DNA of 64,000 bases from Bacteroidota bacterium (GTDB lineage: Bacteria > Bacteroidota > Ignavibacteria > Ignavibacteriales > Ignavibacteriaceae), in NCBI GenBank assembly GCA_021813585.1, contig JAKAJV010000102.1, positions 80,685-144,684 of the forward strand, in the 5' to 3' direction. Below the pieces are notes generated by a model. The model saw nothing but the letters and a program-made list of their open reading frames with translations, searched no databases and was not told where the DNA came from. Numbering within the stretch: the stretch's first letter is position 1; each line of letters begins with the position of its first letter. Shown one piece after another: positions 17,222 to 26,317 of this stretch. The position numbers and the translations under genes were made by a program.

Positions 17222-18031
17222 TTATTCTTTAATTCCAGACGACGCCATGCTTTGAATGAAATACTTTTGGAAAAACAAATAGGCGATAACTATTGGCAGA
17301 GCCAGCAAAGTTGCGGCGGCCAGCTTTACTCCAAGCTGGGATTCGGCAGCACCGCCGACCGCAAACAAAGTAACAAGCTGGGGCATAGTCATCAGCTTAT
17401 CGTTCCTTATTACAATTAACGGCCAGAGTACATCGTTCCAGGAAGTCATAAATGTAAGTATGCCGACTGTTATAAGTGACGGGATTGAATTAGGCCAGAG
17501 TATTCTGAATATAATCCGTATGTCGCCGCAGCCGTCTATCCTGGCTGCGTCTATCAAATCCTGCGGTATGCTTTTAAAGTACTGCCTGAATAAAATTATT
17601 CCCAGCGCATTCATCAGATACGGAACGATTAAAGCCCAGTATGTATCAACCCATCCGAACTTAACCATTAAGATATACTGCGGTATCAAAGTTATCTGGA
17701 AAGGTAGAGTCATCGTAAAAATTATTACGTAAAAAATCAAATCCCGCCCCTTAAACTCAAGGCGGGAGAGCGCATAGCCCACCATTGATCCGAACACAAG
17801 CACGCCGGCTGTTACAGCCGAAGATACGAACAAGCTGTTTAAAAACGACCTAGTAATCGGAATTTTACCCAGCATCTGCTTATAGCTGCTCAATGTAAGC
17901 GAGGTCGGAAGAAAGGTAAGGTTGCCGATCTGATTTTCCGGTGAAAGAGAAGCGAGCAGCATCCAGATAAACGGATACAGAAAAACTACAGCCCCGGCTG
18001 CAAGAAATATGTAGAATAAAATTCTTTTCAT
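17222..18031 (-). CDS. Carbohydrate ABC transporter permease, MalG type
   Basis: A 269-residue inner-membrane protein with six predicted membrane segments, beginning with ILFYIFLAAGAVVFLYPFIWMLLASL. The ATPase-docking EAA loop is DAARIDGCGDIRIIFRILWP, and the C-terminal end QKYFIQSMASSGIKE is typical of MalG-type (CUT1) permeases. It pairs with the MalF-type permease encoded just upstream; the two genes overlap by four bases. The partner ATPase is not in the window, so a shared MsmK/MalK-type ATPase elsewhere is likely. The cargo is inferred from context to be a mannooligosaccharide. Confidence 0.93.
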   Translation of the reverse strand: MKRILFYIFLAAGAVVFLYPFIWMLLASLSPENQIGNLTFLPTSLTLSSYKQMLGKIPITRSFLNSLFVSSAVTAGVLVFGSMVGYALSRLEFKGRDLIFYVIIFTMTLPFQITLIPQYILMVKFGWVDTYWALIVPYLMNALGIILFRQYFKSIPQDLIDAARIDGCGDIRIIFRILWPNSIPSLITVGILTFMTSWNDVLWPLIVIRNDKLMTMPQLVTLFAVGGAAESQLGVKLAAATLLALPIVIAYLFFQKYFIQSMASSGIKE

Positions 18032-18900
18032 TTTTCTTTTTCAATAAATTTCTTCTGAATCATAACCACACCCAGGATGAGCAGCGCAAAGAACAATCCC
18101 AGTGTTGCCGAATAACCCATATGATAATAAAAGAAGCCCTGCTTGTAAATGTACAGCACTGCCGAAAGAGTGCTGTTAAGCGGCCCGCCGCCCGTCATTA
18201 TATACGGCTCAATGAATAAGGAAAATCCTCCGATAGTGGAAAGGACTACCACCATAAAAATTGTAGGATTTATCATCGGCAAGGTAATGCTTCTGAATTT
18301 CTGCCAATGAGTAGCGCCTTCAAGATCGGCTGCCTCGTAATAATTCTGAGGAACTGTCTGTAGCCCTACCATGAATAATATGATATATAGCCCTACATTC
18401 TTCCACGTGGCCATAATCGCAATAGAAGGCATAGCCCAGGAAGGATCGATAAGCCAACCGATACGACCTATGCCGACGGCGGTTAGTACCCTGTTAAGCA
18501 GTCCGGTATCGAAGCCGTAAAGCTGCTGCCAAAGAATAGTAACTACCACTCCCGATACTATTACCGGCAGGAAGAATGCCGCCCTGAAAAATCCTCTGAA
18601 CTTGATTTTTTGATTCAACATCTCCGCCAGGAAGAGAGCGATTATTATTTGCAGAGGTATGTGTATTGCCAGAAAGATTAATGTGTTGCCGAGTGACTTT
18701 AAGAAAAACTCATCGTGGATTAGATGGATGTAATTCGTCAGACCTGCGTACTGCATCGGCGAGATGATATTCCATTTATTAAAGGTTAGAATGACTGAAA
18801 AAATTACCGGGTATGCAACAAACATCAAAAAGTATATGATATAAGGAAGCACTAACAAATACGGTACTATTTTCTTATTCTTAAAATTCATCGGAAACAT
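18028..18900 (-). CDS. Carbohydrate ABC transporter permease, MalF type
   Basis: A 290-residue inner-membrane permease with six predicted membrane segments and no long MalF-type periplasmic insertion. The EAA loop is YYEAADLEGATHWQKFRSIT followed by LP. It is a CUT1-family partner for the MalG-type protein, with which it overlaps by four bases. It starts three bases after the stop of the binding-protein gene, so SBP, MalF and MalG are in the standard order. The start could be Met1 or Met4; neither has a strong ribosome site, as expected for coupled translation. Confidence 0.93.
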   Translation of the reverse strand: MFPMNFKNKKIVPYLLVLPYIIYFLMFVAYPVIFSVILTFNKWNIISPMQYAGLTNYIHLIHDEFFLKSLGNTLIFLAIHIPLQIIIALFLAEMLNQKIKFRGFFRAAFFLPVIVSGVVVTILWQQLYGFDTGLLNRVLTAVGIGRIGWLIDPSWAMPSIAIMATWKNVGLYIILFMVGLQTVPQNYYEAADLEGATHWQKFRSITLPMINPTIFMVVVLSTIGGFSLFIEPYIMTGGGPLNSTLSAVLYIYKQGFFYYHMGYSATLGLFFALLILGVVMIQKKFIEKEK

Positions 18901-18903
18901 TTT

Positions 18904-20202
18904 TTATTTTAAATACAACAAGTTAACCTGCTTGGCCGCGTCGTCAATAGCCTCCTGCGGAGTTTTCTTTCCGTAGATTACGCAAGCCTCATACTCCTGG
19001 GAAATAATGTCGAACACTTCCGTTAGATTCGGATACGGGTCGGTTCCCTTAACGTACTTTGCCTGCTTCGCAAACTCAACCATCTTGGGATTATCTTTAA
19101 AATAGCCAGCAAAGACGGAATCAGTTTCGAGGTTCTTCCGGCGTGGAATCTGGTTTGTCATTTTCAAAAACATCAGGTCGTTTTTCTTATCTATCATAAA
19201 CCTGATGAAATCCCAGGCGAGCTGGGCATTCGGACAGGTTTTAAATATCACTATATTTTTAGGATCACAGTAAGTATAAACCGGCCCTTGATGATTATCC
19301 GGCACGGGCATATGAGTAAACCCGTATTTGAAGCCCTTCGGCTTGAACTTATCTGCATGAGAAATTTCCCAAGGACCTGTAAACCTAGTAGCAATAACAC
19401 CGGCCAGAAAAACATCCTGCCTTACCGAAAGCCTCTCCTTCGCGAAATAGTTGTGCGCGTAAAGGTTCCTTAGGAAAGAAAAAACTTCTACTGCATACTT
19501 GTTATCGAACGCAGCCTTGTTGTCTTTTACCAGCGGGGCTCCGCCGGATGCTGCAAGGTATAAAGGATAAAAATCAAAAAACCTCTGCCACCATGTAACC
19601 AGCACCTCGGAATAACCGAACCACTTTTCTACATAGCCGTGGCTGTCAATATTTTCATCCTTAAATTTTTCCGAGGCTGAATCGAATTGGCTGTAGGTTT
19701 CCGGCGGACCGCTTAGTCCCAACTGCTCTATTATTCTTTTATTGTACATAAGCATTATGGGATTTATTTTCCACGGCACCTGGTAAATATGCCCGTCGGG
19801 GCTGGTTACCTCCTTTACTACACTGCTGTCGCACCTTGAGTAAATAAAGCTCTTAAATCCTTTCAATGTATCTAGTGCAACAAGTACGCCTGCGCGCGCA
19901 TAATCTTCAACATCACCCTGCCACATGTTTGAATAGATATCCGGCGTGGTCTTCCCGACTACGGCAGCCAAAATTATTTCCTCGCTCGATTGACCTTCGG
20001 GCACAGGCTGAAATGAGATTTGCCTCTGCGGATTTTCCTTATTCCATTCCGCTACCATTACTCTGGCAAAATCAATTTCCTGTGTGTTATTGCTTGACCA
20101 ATAGATGAGATGGTCGGGGTTCCTTTCAGACTTTGAGCTGCAGGAAAGCTGAGCCAAAACAAACGGGATTATAATGAATATCTTTAGTAACTTTTTTATC
20201 AT
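18904..20202 (-). CDS. Sugar-binding lipoprotein of an ABC importer (CUT1, solute-binding family 1)
   Basis: A 432-residue extracytoplasmic sugar-binding protein. The signal ends in a lipobox (VLAQLSC, Cys21), so it is lipid-anchored. Family features are LIYWSSNNTQEIDFARVMVAEWNKENP near the start, GKTTPDIYSNMWQGDVEDYA, YQVPWKINPIMLMYNKRIIEQLG and the C-terminal PQEAIDDAAKQVNLLY. Several tryptophans could stack on sugar rings. In Bacteroidetes-like cells an ABC sugar importer beside a TonB receptor is less usual than an MFS carrier, so this locus pairs two energised import steps. Cargo is inferred, not shown. Confidence 0.92.
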   Translation of the reverse strand: MIKKLLKIFIIIPFVLAQLSCSSKSERNPDHLIYWSSNNTQEIDFARVMVAEWNKENPQRQISFQPVPEGQSSEEIILAAVVGKTTPDIYSNMWQGDVEDYARAGVLVALDTLKGFKSFIYSRCDSSVVKEVTSPDGHIYQVPWKINPIMLMYNKRIIEQLGLSGPPETYSQFDSASEKFKDENIDSHGYVEKWFGYSEVLVTWWQRFFDFYPLYLAASGGAPLVKDNKAAFDNKYAVEVFSFLRNLYAHNYFAKERLSVRQDVFLAGVIATRFTGPWEISHADKFKPKGFKYGFTHMPVPDNHQGPVYTYCDPKNIVIFKTCPNAQLAWDFIRFMIDKKNDLMFLKMTNQIPRRKNLETDSVFAGYFKDNPKMVEFAKQAKYVKGTDPYPNLTEVFDIISQEYEACVIYGKKTPQEAIDDAAKQVNLLYLK

Positions 20203-20252
20203 TCGCTTATTTAATTATACAACCTTCAACGTCCAATGCAGCGATGTTGAAG

Positions 20253-20271
20253 CTTGCCTGCGGCAGGCAGG
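20253..20271. repeat. Small palindromic element between the foldase and binding-protein genes
   Basis: TGCCTGC (20255-20261) and GCAGGCA (20263-20269) form a 15-base near-perfect palindrome around a single G, extendable to CTTGCCTGC...GCAGGCAGG. The same CTGCCTGC/GCAGGCAG arms recur inside the GH2 gene at 44045-44081. Confidence 0.6.
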
Positions 20272-20334
20272 GTTTAATATGTAACTTCAGTTAGTTAGTT
20301 AAAACTACCCGGGCAATTTCCTTCAAAAAAAGCT

Positions 20335-21888
20335 TTACTCCCACGCTTGCCATGAAAAATCAATCGATGGATAAGCTGGGTGAGGAAATGTACCTCCTTT
20401 TTTAACAATATAAAAATCTACTGCGCGCGGGTCATCGGAGTCCTGCACTTCAATTTCCTTCAGAACCTTTTCATTAACCTGCACCTTGTATTTCTTCCTA
20501 AGCTGCTGGAGCTTCCGGAAAGTCTTTTCGATCAGTTCCTGGTTTTTATCGTTATTCTTGCTTTTTACAGAAGTCGGCATCTCCACATCCAGGCCAATCG
20601 ACTTTGCAAGATTATCCCGGACTACCGCATATACAATTTTATCCCTCCACCAGTCTACCTGCTGCTTAACCAGAGGAACGTCCTGGAAGCCGCGTGAATA
20701 AGCTTCCCTGATTAATAAATTGTCCCTAACCATCTGCCAGATCAACCGCTCGAGCGATGCGGAAAAATTATCAAAGCTAGTCTCATCAAACTTTAAGTAT
20801 TCGTCCCTCATCCTGTACCAGTTCATAAAATCATCCAGCGTAAGACTCCTATCATTCAACTCAACCAGGTCCATCTTACCGAATTGTTTCGGCGATAGAG
20901 AATCCATGCTTTTTAATTCCTTCTGCATCCTGTCGTCTAGCTTCCATGCATCAAATTTATTTTTAGGAAGAATAAAGTTGCCCATATAAGAGCGGAGTAT
21001 GTCGAAAGCCTTTCCTTGAATTACCGGGTTATTCGCCAGCATAAGCTTTCTCACGTATATATCGGATTCTATATCCGACTTGTTCAGCTTAAGAGCTTTT
21101 ACTGCATCGTACCTTTCTTTTTCAAATTCGGTCTGCGTAGTTATTGCATTCTTCCAAACATCTACAAGCTTAACAATATACCAGCCGTCGGGCCCGTGAA
21201 CCGGCTTGGAAATTTCTCCAGGCTTAAGAGTATCTACCACAGCAAGCATTTCCGGGTTCCTCATCCTCAGTTTGAACTTATCCATCTGCATGGAACGCTG
21301 GTCCTTGTAAACCGAATCTTTTATCTGGTCATTAAATAGCGAATCGAAGGAAAGCCCGTTCTTAAGACAGGCCAGATAAAAATCCAGACTGTCTTTGCCG
21401 GGCGCGTAAAGCCACTTTAACTGGTAAGTAATCTGTTTATCGGCAATCGCCGTATCAACTTGGCCGTTAGGAATTTTTATTTTATCAAATATATCCTTAT
21501 AAAACATTTGATTGGTCGCCAGGTCGCCTTCAATTGCAGAAAGCAGGTCTTTAACTCTGGACGAATCGGCGTAGCCGTGAGAATAACCGTCTAGAGCCAG
21601 CAGTTTCTCATCAATCATATACTTCAAATATTTCTGCTTCGAGTCCTTTTCCCTTTTAGTAAAAGAAGGACCGAACTCGTAGCTGGCAAGAAATTCTCTC
21701 ACGGTTATTTTTTTATTGCCAACCTTTGCCAGAACAATATCGCCCTTGGATGTATGGTAGGCGGTATCAAAATCAATTCGTGAAGAAGAATTTTTTTTGG
21801 CTCCGGGGCCTGCGGAAAACCCAGTAGTAAAAAAAGCTTCCAGCACAAATAAAACAGTCAATATAATTTTAATATAACGGCGCATCAT
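20335..21888 (-). CDS. Periplasmic foldase, SurA/parvulin-like peptidyl-prolyl isomerase
   Basis: A 517-residue protein with an N-terminal signal sequence (IILTVLFVLEAFFTTGFSAG). An N-terminal chaperone region (VGNKKITVREFLASYEFGP, KYLKYMIDEKLLALDGYSHGYADS) is followed by a parvulin-like domain at about 145-250, ending in LKPGEISKPVHGPDGWYIVKLVD, a classic PpiC signature. A long C-terminal helical part continues to 517. SurA-type proteins keep outer-membrane barrels soluble in the periplasm. Its position directly after a PorV-like barrel, a secreted protein and a TonB receptor suggests it helps assemble those products. Whether isomerase activity remains is uncertain. Confidence 0.78.
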   Translation of the reverse strand: MMRRYIKIILTVLFVLEAFFTTGFSAGPGAKKNSSSRIDFDTAYHTSKGDIVLAKVGNKKITVREFLASYEFGPSFTKREKDSKQKYLKYMIDEKLLALDGYSHGYADSSRVKDLLSAIEGDLATNQMFYKDIFDKIKIPNGQVDTAIADKQITYQLKWLYAPGKDSLDFYLACLKNGLSFDSLFNDQIKDSVYKDQRSMQMDKFKLRMRNPEMLAVVDTLKPGEISKPVHGPDGWYIVKLVDVWKNAITTQTEFEKERYDAVKALKLNKSDIESDIYVRKLMLANNPVIQGKAFDILRSYMGNFILPKNKFDAWKLDDRMQKELKSMDSLSPKQFGKMDLVELNDRSLTLDDFMNWYRMRDEYLKFDETSFDNFSASLERLIWQMVRDNLLIREAYSRGFQDVPLVKQQVDWWRDKIVYAVVRDNLAKSIGLDVEMPTSVKSKNNDKNQELIEKTFRKLQQLRKKYKVQVNEKVLKEIEVQDSDDPRAVDFYIVKKGGTFPHPAYPSIDFSWQAWE

Positions 21889-21897
21889 TCATCTGCT

Positions 21898-22935
21898 TTA
21901 GAATTTTATGCCGACCGAAAAGACATTAACGCTCTTCAGCCTGCCGAAGTCCCTGTAGGCATAGTCAAACTTTACTACGTCGGAGCTAAAAAGCATTTTG
22001 GAATTTAGTCCTACTCCGAATGAAAGCCCGCCTTCGCCGTCAGGTAAGAACAACGACTGGTAGCCGGCACGCAAAAATAAAAATTCCTTAAATGCAAACT
22101 CCGAGCCTACATTAACGCTTTCGTAATTATCGTTGGGATGCAGCGCATCCACCGCAACAGTCCACCTGTAATTATCTGTTTTAACGGCATTGGTCGAAAC
22201 TCCTATTCTGAACAACAGGGGCAGGCTCCATGAATCTAGATCGATGCTGTAAGGAATTTGATCGTTTGTTCCAAGCTGGGCGGGATCGACGCTGCTGTAA
22301 GTTCTGGTATCTATTCCGGAAAGTTTCATCGACGATCCGAAGTTTGAGATTGACGCGCCTATAACCATTCCGCCGAACAAATCTGTTCTAAATTCAGTAC
22401 CGGCATCAACCGCAAAAGCGCTGCTAGACATATGCCAGATACTCTCCTGAATAAACTTTGCAGTGAGGCCGACCGAGAACCTGTCGGTAAAATTTCTTGC
22501 GTAGGAAACGCCGACAGCAATATCGCCTGCGCTGAAATACTCACCCGTACCTTCCGGCTGATCAACTGTTCTAACCTTCATATCGGGCATGGAAAGTGAA
22601 GTGAAGCTGAATCCTATAGTACCGAACTCATCAAGCGGTAAAACTAAAGCGGCGTAATCCAGGCTAGTCTGCGCCAGCCATTCCGTATGCACAACATCAA
22701 CCTCATACTGGGTTAACCGGGCGGCGCCTGCAACATTCCAGTAAAGCGATGTTGCATCGTTGGCCATGCTTACAAAGGCTCCGCCCATGCCGTTTGCAGT
22801 TGCGCCTACGCCTATTTCCAAAAATGTAGCCGCGGTAGTTCCAACTTTCGAAACATTCTTGCTCGTCTGCGCGTAAACCGCCGCCATTGATATTAGAAAA
22901 ATAAAGCAAAGCTTCGGTAAAATTTTCATTTTCAT
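21898..22935 (-). CDS. PorV/PorQ-like outer-membrane barrel protein
   Basis: A 345-residue outer-membrane barrel. The open frame reaches 22965, but Met at 22935 is preferred: AGAGGT lies just upstream and MKMKILPKLCFIFLISMAAVYAQ is a proper signal peptide. The mature start, KVGTTAATFLEIGVGATANGMGGAFVSMANDATSLYWNVAG, is the hallmark of the PorV/PorQ family (related to FadL). PorV shuttles T9SS cargo from the translocon to the attachment machinery by binding the sorting domain. Here it is encoded directly downstream of a secreted protein with a T9SS-like tail, suggesting a dedicated partner. It could instead be a structural paralogue without T9SS function. Confidence 0.85.
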   Translation of the reverse strand: MKMKILPKLCFIFLISMAAVYAQTSKNVSKVGTTAATFLEIGVGATANGMGGAFVSMANDATSLYWNVAGAARLTQYEVDVVHTEWLAQTSLDYAALVLPLDEFGTIGFSFTSLSMPDMKVRTVDQPEGTGEYFSAGDIAVGVSYARNFTDRFSVGLTAKFIQESIWHMSSSAFAVDAGTEFRTDLFGGMVIGASISNFGSSMKLSGIDTRTYSSVDPAQLGTNDQIPYSIDLDSWSLPLLFRIGVSTNAVKTDNYRWTVAVDALHPNDNYESVNVGSEFAFKEFLFLRAGYQSLFLPDGEGGLSFGVGLNSKMLFSSDVVKFDYAYRDFGRLKSVNVFSVGIKF

Positions 22936-22972
22936 AAATACCTCTAAATCCATTCTTATTCGCATTGGTTAA

Positions 22973-25900
22973 TCATTTAATAATTGCGAATCTTCCTATT
23001 TTTTGTCCAAGCTGTCCAGCATCTACCTGGAAGATGTAAACACCAAACGAAATATCCATTCCGTCTTTCGAGACGAGATTCCACGGTTCCTGCCCGTTGG
23101 ATAAGGTGCTGTTATGGTATATAGTCTGCACCAGGTTGCCGCTGATTGTGTAAATCCTGATTGTACAGACAGCAGGCAAATGGATAAAATAAACTCTCCG
23201 CTCGCCTCTTCCTACTTCCTGCGAGGTCGGCTCCCACGATGCCGCCGCCGGATAAGGATTTGGTACCACAGCCACATCATTCAGGTCCTGATTAAATTTC
23301 GATTTATCAAAATATGATGACTTGGTGGTAAACTGGAAATACTCGCCGTTCCTGAACGGCTTTTTAGTTGCGATCTTGAAAACATCACCCGGCTGAGGCG
23401 GCTTCTGCTTGTCGGCTGAGATGGTAGTATCCTGGAACAAGGAAAACGACCAGCCTACGTGGCGGTTTGCATTGCTTGTTACTCTTGCGCCTAGCGAGTC
23501 GCCTGCTATAATAAACAAAGCATCGCCCGCATCGAATATACCGTTGCTGTTCAAATCCTGGAAGATGAACTGCATGTGCGGAATATTATCGGTAACATCC
23601 TTTACGATTACGTCTGTTACTTCCGGCTGAGAGAAAACCGTAGCAGGATAAGAAGTATCTCCTTTGCCGGGATCGGTAAATTGGATTTCAAAATCAGCCG
23701 GGAAATTTACCCGCTGACCCTGGTAGGAAGCAGCGTACCTTGAATCGAAACCGACTACGGGAAGATAATTACTGCTGCCTTTCTCCCATCCGGTATTTGC
23801 CAAATCGATCGATACGGAAGTGTCGTTCGTTAGTCCTACGCTTAAGCCCTGCAGTACCGATGTCTGAACATGGTTCCCGATAAACTGTGTGTACGGAACA
23901 AGTGTATCGCCGCTTGTATAATTTATAATCGAATAAGAAGGAGCGGGATCGTCGTGGAACGGAGTATTCTCCTTGAAAGCCACCCTGTACGTATTAAAGT
24001 TTTTAACCGAATCGGGATTCAATATATCTATCGTTGCTGTACCGGTACCCGGACCGCTTGCATTGAACGAGCTTACTTCGGGCGGAACGTAACCAGCACT
24101 TGGGGCAGTAGGAGTTACAACGGCGGTGTTAACGTCTGTTTTCACTTTCCCGTTCACATCAACTTTAATTATCGCAGTTGTTTCCGAAGGCGGAATGCCC
24201 TCTTGCTGTCCTTCGATATTTGTAGTTAAGAATCCCTTGTCATAAGCTACAACGGCATAATAGTAAGTCTGCCCGTTAACAACATTCGTATCTATAAACG
24301 AATGCTGAAGTCCGGTATCGTTTCCCAGATCGAACATAGCGCCGTTAACCGAAATGGGGAATAAGCCTGTAACGCCGTCTTTAAGATCGAACTGCGCAAT
24401 AGGCTTTCTGAAAGTAGGCTTGCCGTATGCATCCGTAATAACCTGGTCTTCAATAAAGTTCGGCTCGGTAGACCTGTAAATACGGTAGCCTTCGAAGTTA
24501 ACGCGCTGATAGAACGCATCGAACGTATGCTCTGCCCGGCTGTCCCAGTAAAGGATAACCTTATGGTCGCCGGCAACAGCTGTTACAAGCGGCTTTGCCG
24601 GGGGCTTGGCAAAATTATATGTAGCGTTGTAAATAGATTGTATTGTCTTCTTCCTTCTGAATAAATCGTTCTGATCTATTCCGAACAGAAGCGACATTGA
24701 GAATCTCTGGGTAGCGCCGGTTTCTTCAACTTTACCCTGCTGCGCGGAATAAGTATTCCTGCCGTCCATGTGGAATAAATAGCTTGAGAAGAAATTGCCC
24801 AGGTTAACACCAACCAGGCTCTGGCCGTGCGGAGAAGGAAGCGCCGAAAGTGCATTCCAGTTTCTCTCGTCGTTATTCAAATCGTATGTATGCACTGCAA
24901 AAATTGCAAAGCCCGTTAGTCCCAACTGGTCGGATTCATCTTTATCTAGAATGCCGAAGTTCGGCTCACCCTGGTCAGGTCTTAAATTTCCCTCGGTGCC
25001 GTCTGCGTCCGGCCCCGGATAATTGGGGCTGTAAGGTCCTAGCCCGTCGCTGCCTACATCGTCTGTCTCCGGGTCCCAGTTGCCGTTTTCATCGCCGGGC
25101 CACCAGAGCTTGTTTTTAATTGCGGGTACATCATCCAGCGTTTGGTAATTAAAGTAACTTAAAAATAAGGTAGTATCGTGAGTAGCAATAAAGGCTGCTT
25201 TAACACCGCCCGGAGCTACAGGAGGAACTCCGTAAAGCTTTTGCAGTTTTTCTGCATAAGGAGATGATGCTTCGTAAATTGGTCCGTGATATTGCGTGTA
25301 GCGCGGCCAGGTTTCCGCAGGGTCGTCTCTGCTTTCATCAACCATGCCGTCGTGGTCGTTATCTATATAGTCGTAAGATATGCCGGGGCTTTCTAGGAAG
25401 GCGTACCCCGCATACCCAACTGGGCTCCAGTGTCCGGGACTTCCGTAAGAAACCGTAGACCATGCATAAGAAATATTAAGTACCTGATCATAGTCTCCGG
25501 CATTATTGGATGAATTGTCATGGCCGCCTATTCCCCAGTCTACATACTGCGCGAAAAGAGTCTTGGGGTAATCGGTTGTACCCATGTTTGTAATTTCATA
25601 ATACCAGAAAATTACATCCTCTGCCAGAACCTGAGACCACTGGAAGCCCCTGCCGTGAACCTGCATGCCCAGCCCGCCCCTTGTAGAATCATCCGCATCC
25701 GGATGGAAGCCGTATTTATTTATATAATCGCGGTCCATGTTGTCATCAAAAACAAAATAAGATTCCAGATCGGCATTTGTAACACCTTTTCCGAAGAAGC
25801 CGTCCCACTGCCCGTTCCAGTCGGCAGGTCTATCCGGCCAGGTTGAAGGCCAGGTACTTGGGTCGTCGCTTCTGGCTACACTGGATTGGTTCGGATTAGC

Positions 25901-26290
25901 ATAACCCGGAAGCGGCCACCACCCGTAAGTAATGCCGGTTGCAGGATTATACCTTGTATACTCGTAGTAGTTTGTTTCAAGCGGATGAAAGACGTTGCCT
26001 TTGTTATCCTTTACCTCCGCCTGCACAATTACTGCTACACCGTCTACATAAGTATGGTTAGTACCTTTAGGCCAAACCCCGCTAAGCGTCGGCTGATTCT
26101 GCCAATCGGCAATTTCACCGAAGTTATAGAATACTGTTTGAACCAAATTCCCGTCCATCAATCCCATCTTTGTGTAAATATAGTTGCCCTTGTTTTTATC
26201 TACTATTATCTGGGCAAAAATATTCGAGTAGCATATCAGAAATATTCCGGTAAAAATATAAGCGTATTTTAGTAACCAATTATTTTTCAC
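22973..26290 (-). CDS. Large secreted protein with fibronectin-like region and T9SS-type C-terminal domain
   Basis: An 1105-residue protein with a signal peptide (KYAYIFTGIFLICYSNIFAQ). The N-terminal half is rich in Trp, Tyr, Pro and acidic loops (STWPSTWPDRPADWNGQWDG, NDHDGMVDESRDD) that could bind calcium. A fibronectin-III-like part (about 565-700) begins PLVTAVAGDHKVILYWDSRA. The C-terminus (about 1020-1105) contains VVPNPYPAAASWE, RVYFIHLPAVCTIRIYTISGNLVQTI and ends GRFAIIK, a variant T9SS sorting domain. No enzyme family is recognised. Its place between a TonB receptor and a PorV-like gene, where other Bacteroidetes carry SusD, makes a surface glycan-binding partner plausible. The start codon is GTG. 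Confidence 0.75.
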   Translation of the reverse strand: MKNNWLLKYAYIFTGIFLICYSNIFAQIIVDKNKGNYIYTKMGLMDGNLVQTVFYNFGEIADWQNQPTLSGVWPKGTNHTYVDGVAVIVQAEVKDNKGNVFHPLETNYYEYTRYNPATGITYGWWPLPGYANPNQSSVARSDDPSTWPSTWPDRPADWNGQWDGFFGKGVTNADLESYFVFDDNMDRDYINKYGFHPDADDSTRGGLGMQVHGRGFQWSQVLAEDVIFWYYEITNMGTTDYPKTLFAQYVDWGIGGHDNSSNNAGDYDQVLNISYAWSTVSYGSPGHWSPVGYAGYAFLESPGISYDYIDNDHDGMVDESRDDPAETWPRYTQYHGPIYEASSPYAEKLQKLYGVPPVAPGGVKAAFIATHDTTLFLSYFNYQTLDDVPAIKNKLWWPGDENGNWDPETDDVGSDGLGPYSPNYPGPDADGTEGNLRPDQGEPNFGILDKDESDQLGLTGFAIFAVHTYDLNNDERNWNALSALPSPHGQSLVGVNLGNFFSSYLFHMDGRNTYSAQQGKVEETGATQRFSMSLLFGIDQNDLFRRKKTIQSIYNATYNFAKPPAKPLVTAVAGDHKVILYWDSRAEHTFDAFYQRVNFEGYRIYRSTEPNFIEDQVITDAYGKPTFRKPIAQFDLKDGVTGLFPISVNGAMFDLGNDTGLQHSFIDTNVVNGQTYYYAVVAYDKGFLTTNIEGQQEGIPPSETTAIIKVDVNGKVKTDVNTAVVTPTAPSAGYVPPEVSSFNASGPGTGTATIDILNPDSVKNFNTYRVAFKENTPFHDDPAPSYSIINYTSGDTLVPYTQFIGNHVQTSVLQGLSVGLTNDTSVSIDLANTGWEKGSSNYLPVVGFDSRYAASYQGQRVNFPADFEIQFTDPGKGDTSYPATVFSQPEVTDVIVKDVTDNIPHMQFIFQDLNSNGIFDAGDALFIIAGDSLGARVTSNANRHVGWSFSLFQDTTISADKQKPPQPGDVFKIATKKPFRNGEYFQFTTKSSYFDKSKFNQDLNDVAVVPNPYPAAASWEPTSQEVGRGERRVYFIHLPAVCTIRIYTISGNLVQTIYHNSTLSNGQEPWNLVSKDGMDISFGVYIFQVDAGQLGQKIGRFAIIK

Positions 26291-26317
26291 GACAGTATGC
26301 CTTATTAAATTCTTTTA

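Noticed and set aside
22973..26290. Possible SusD homologue beside the TonB receptor
   Set aside because: The protein has no lipobox and no TPR-rich SusD pattern; it ends in a T9SS-type tail instead.
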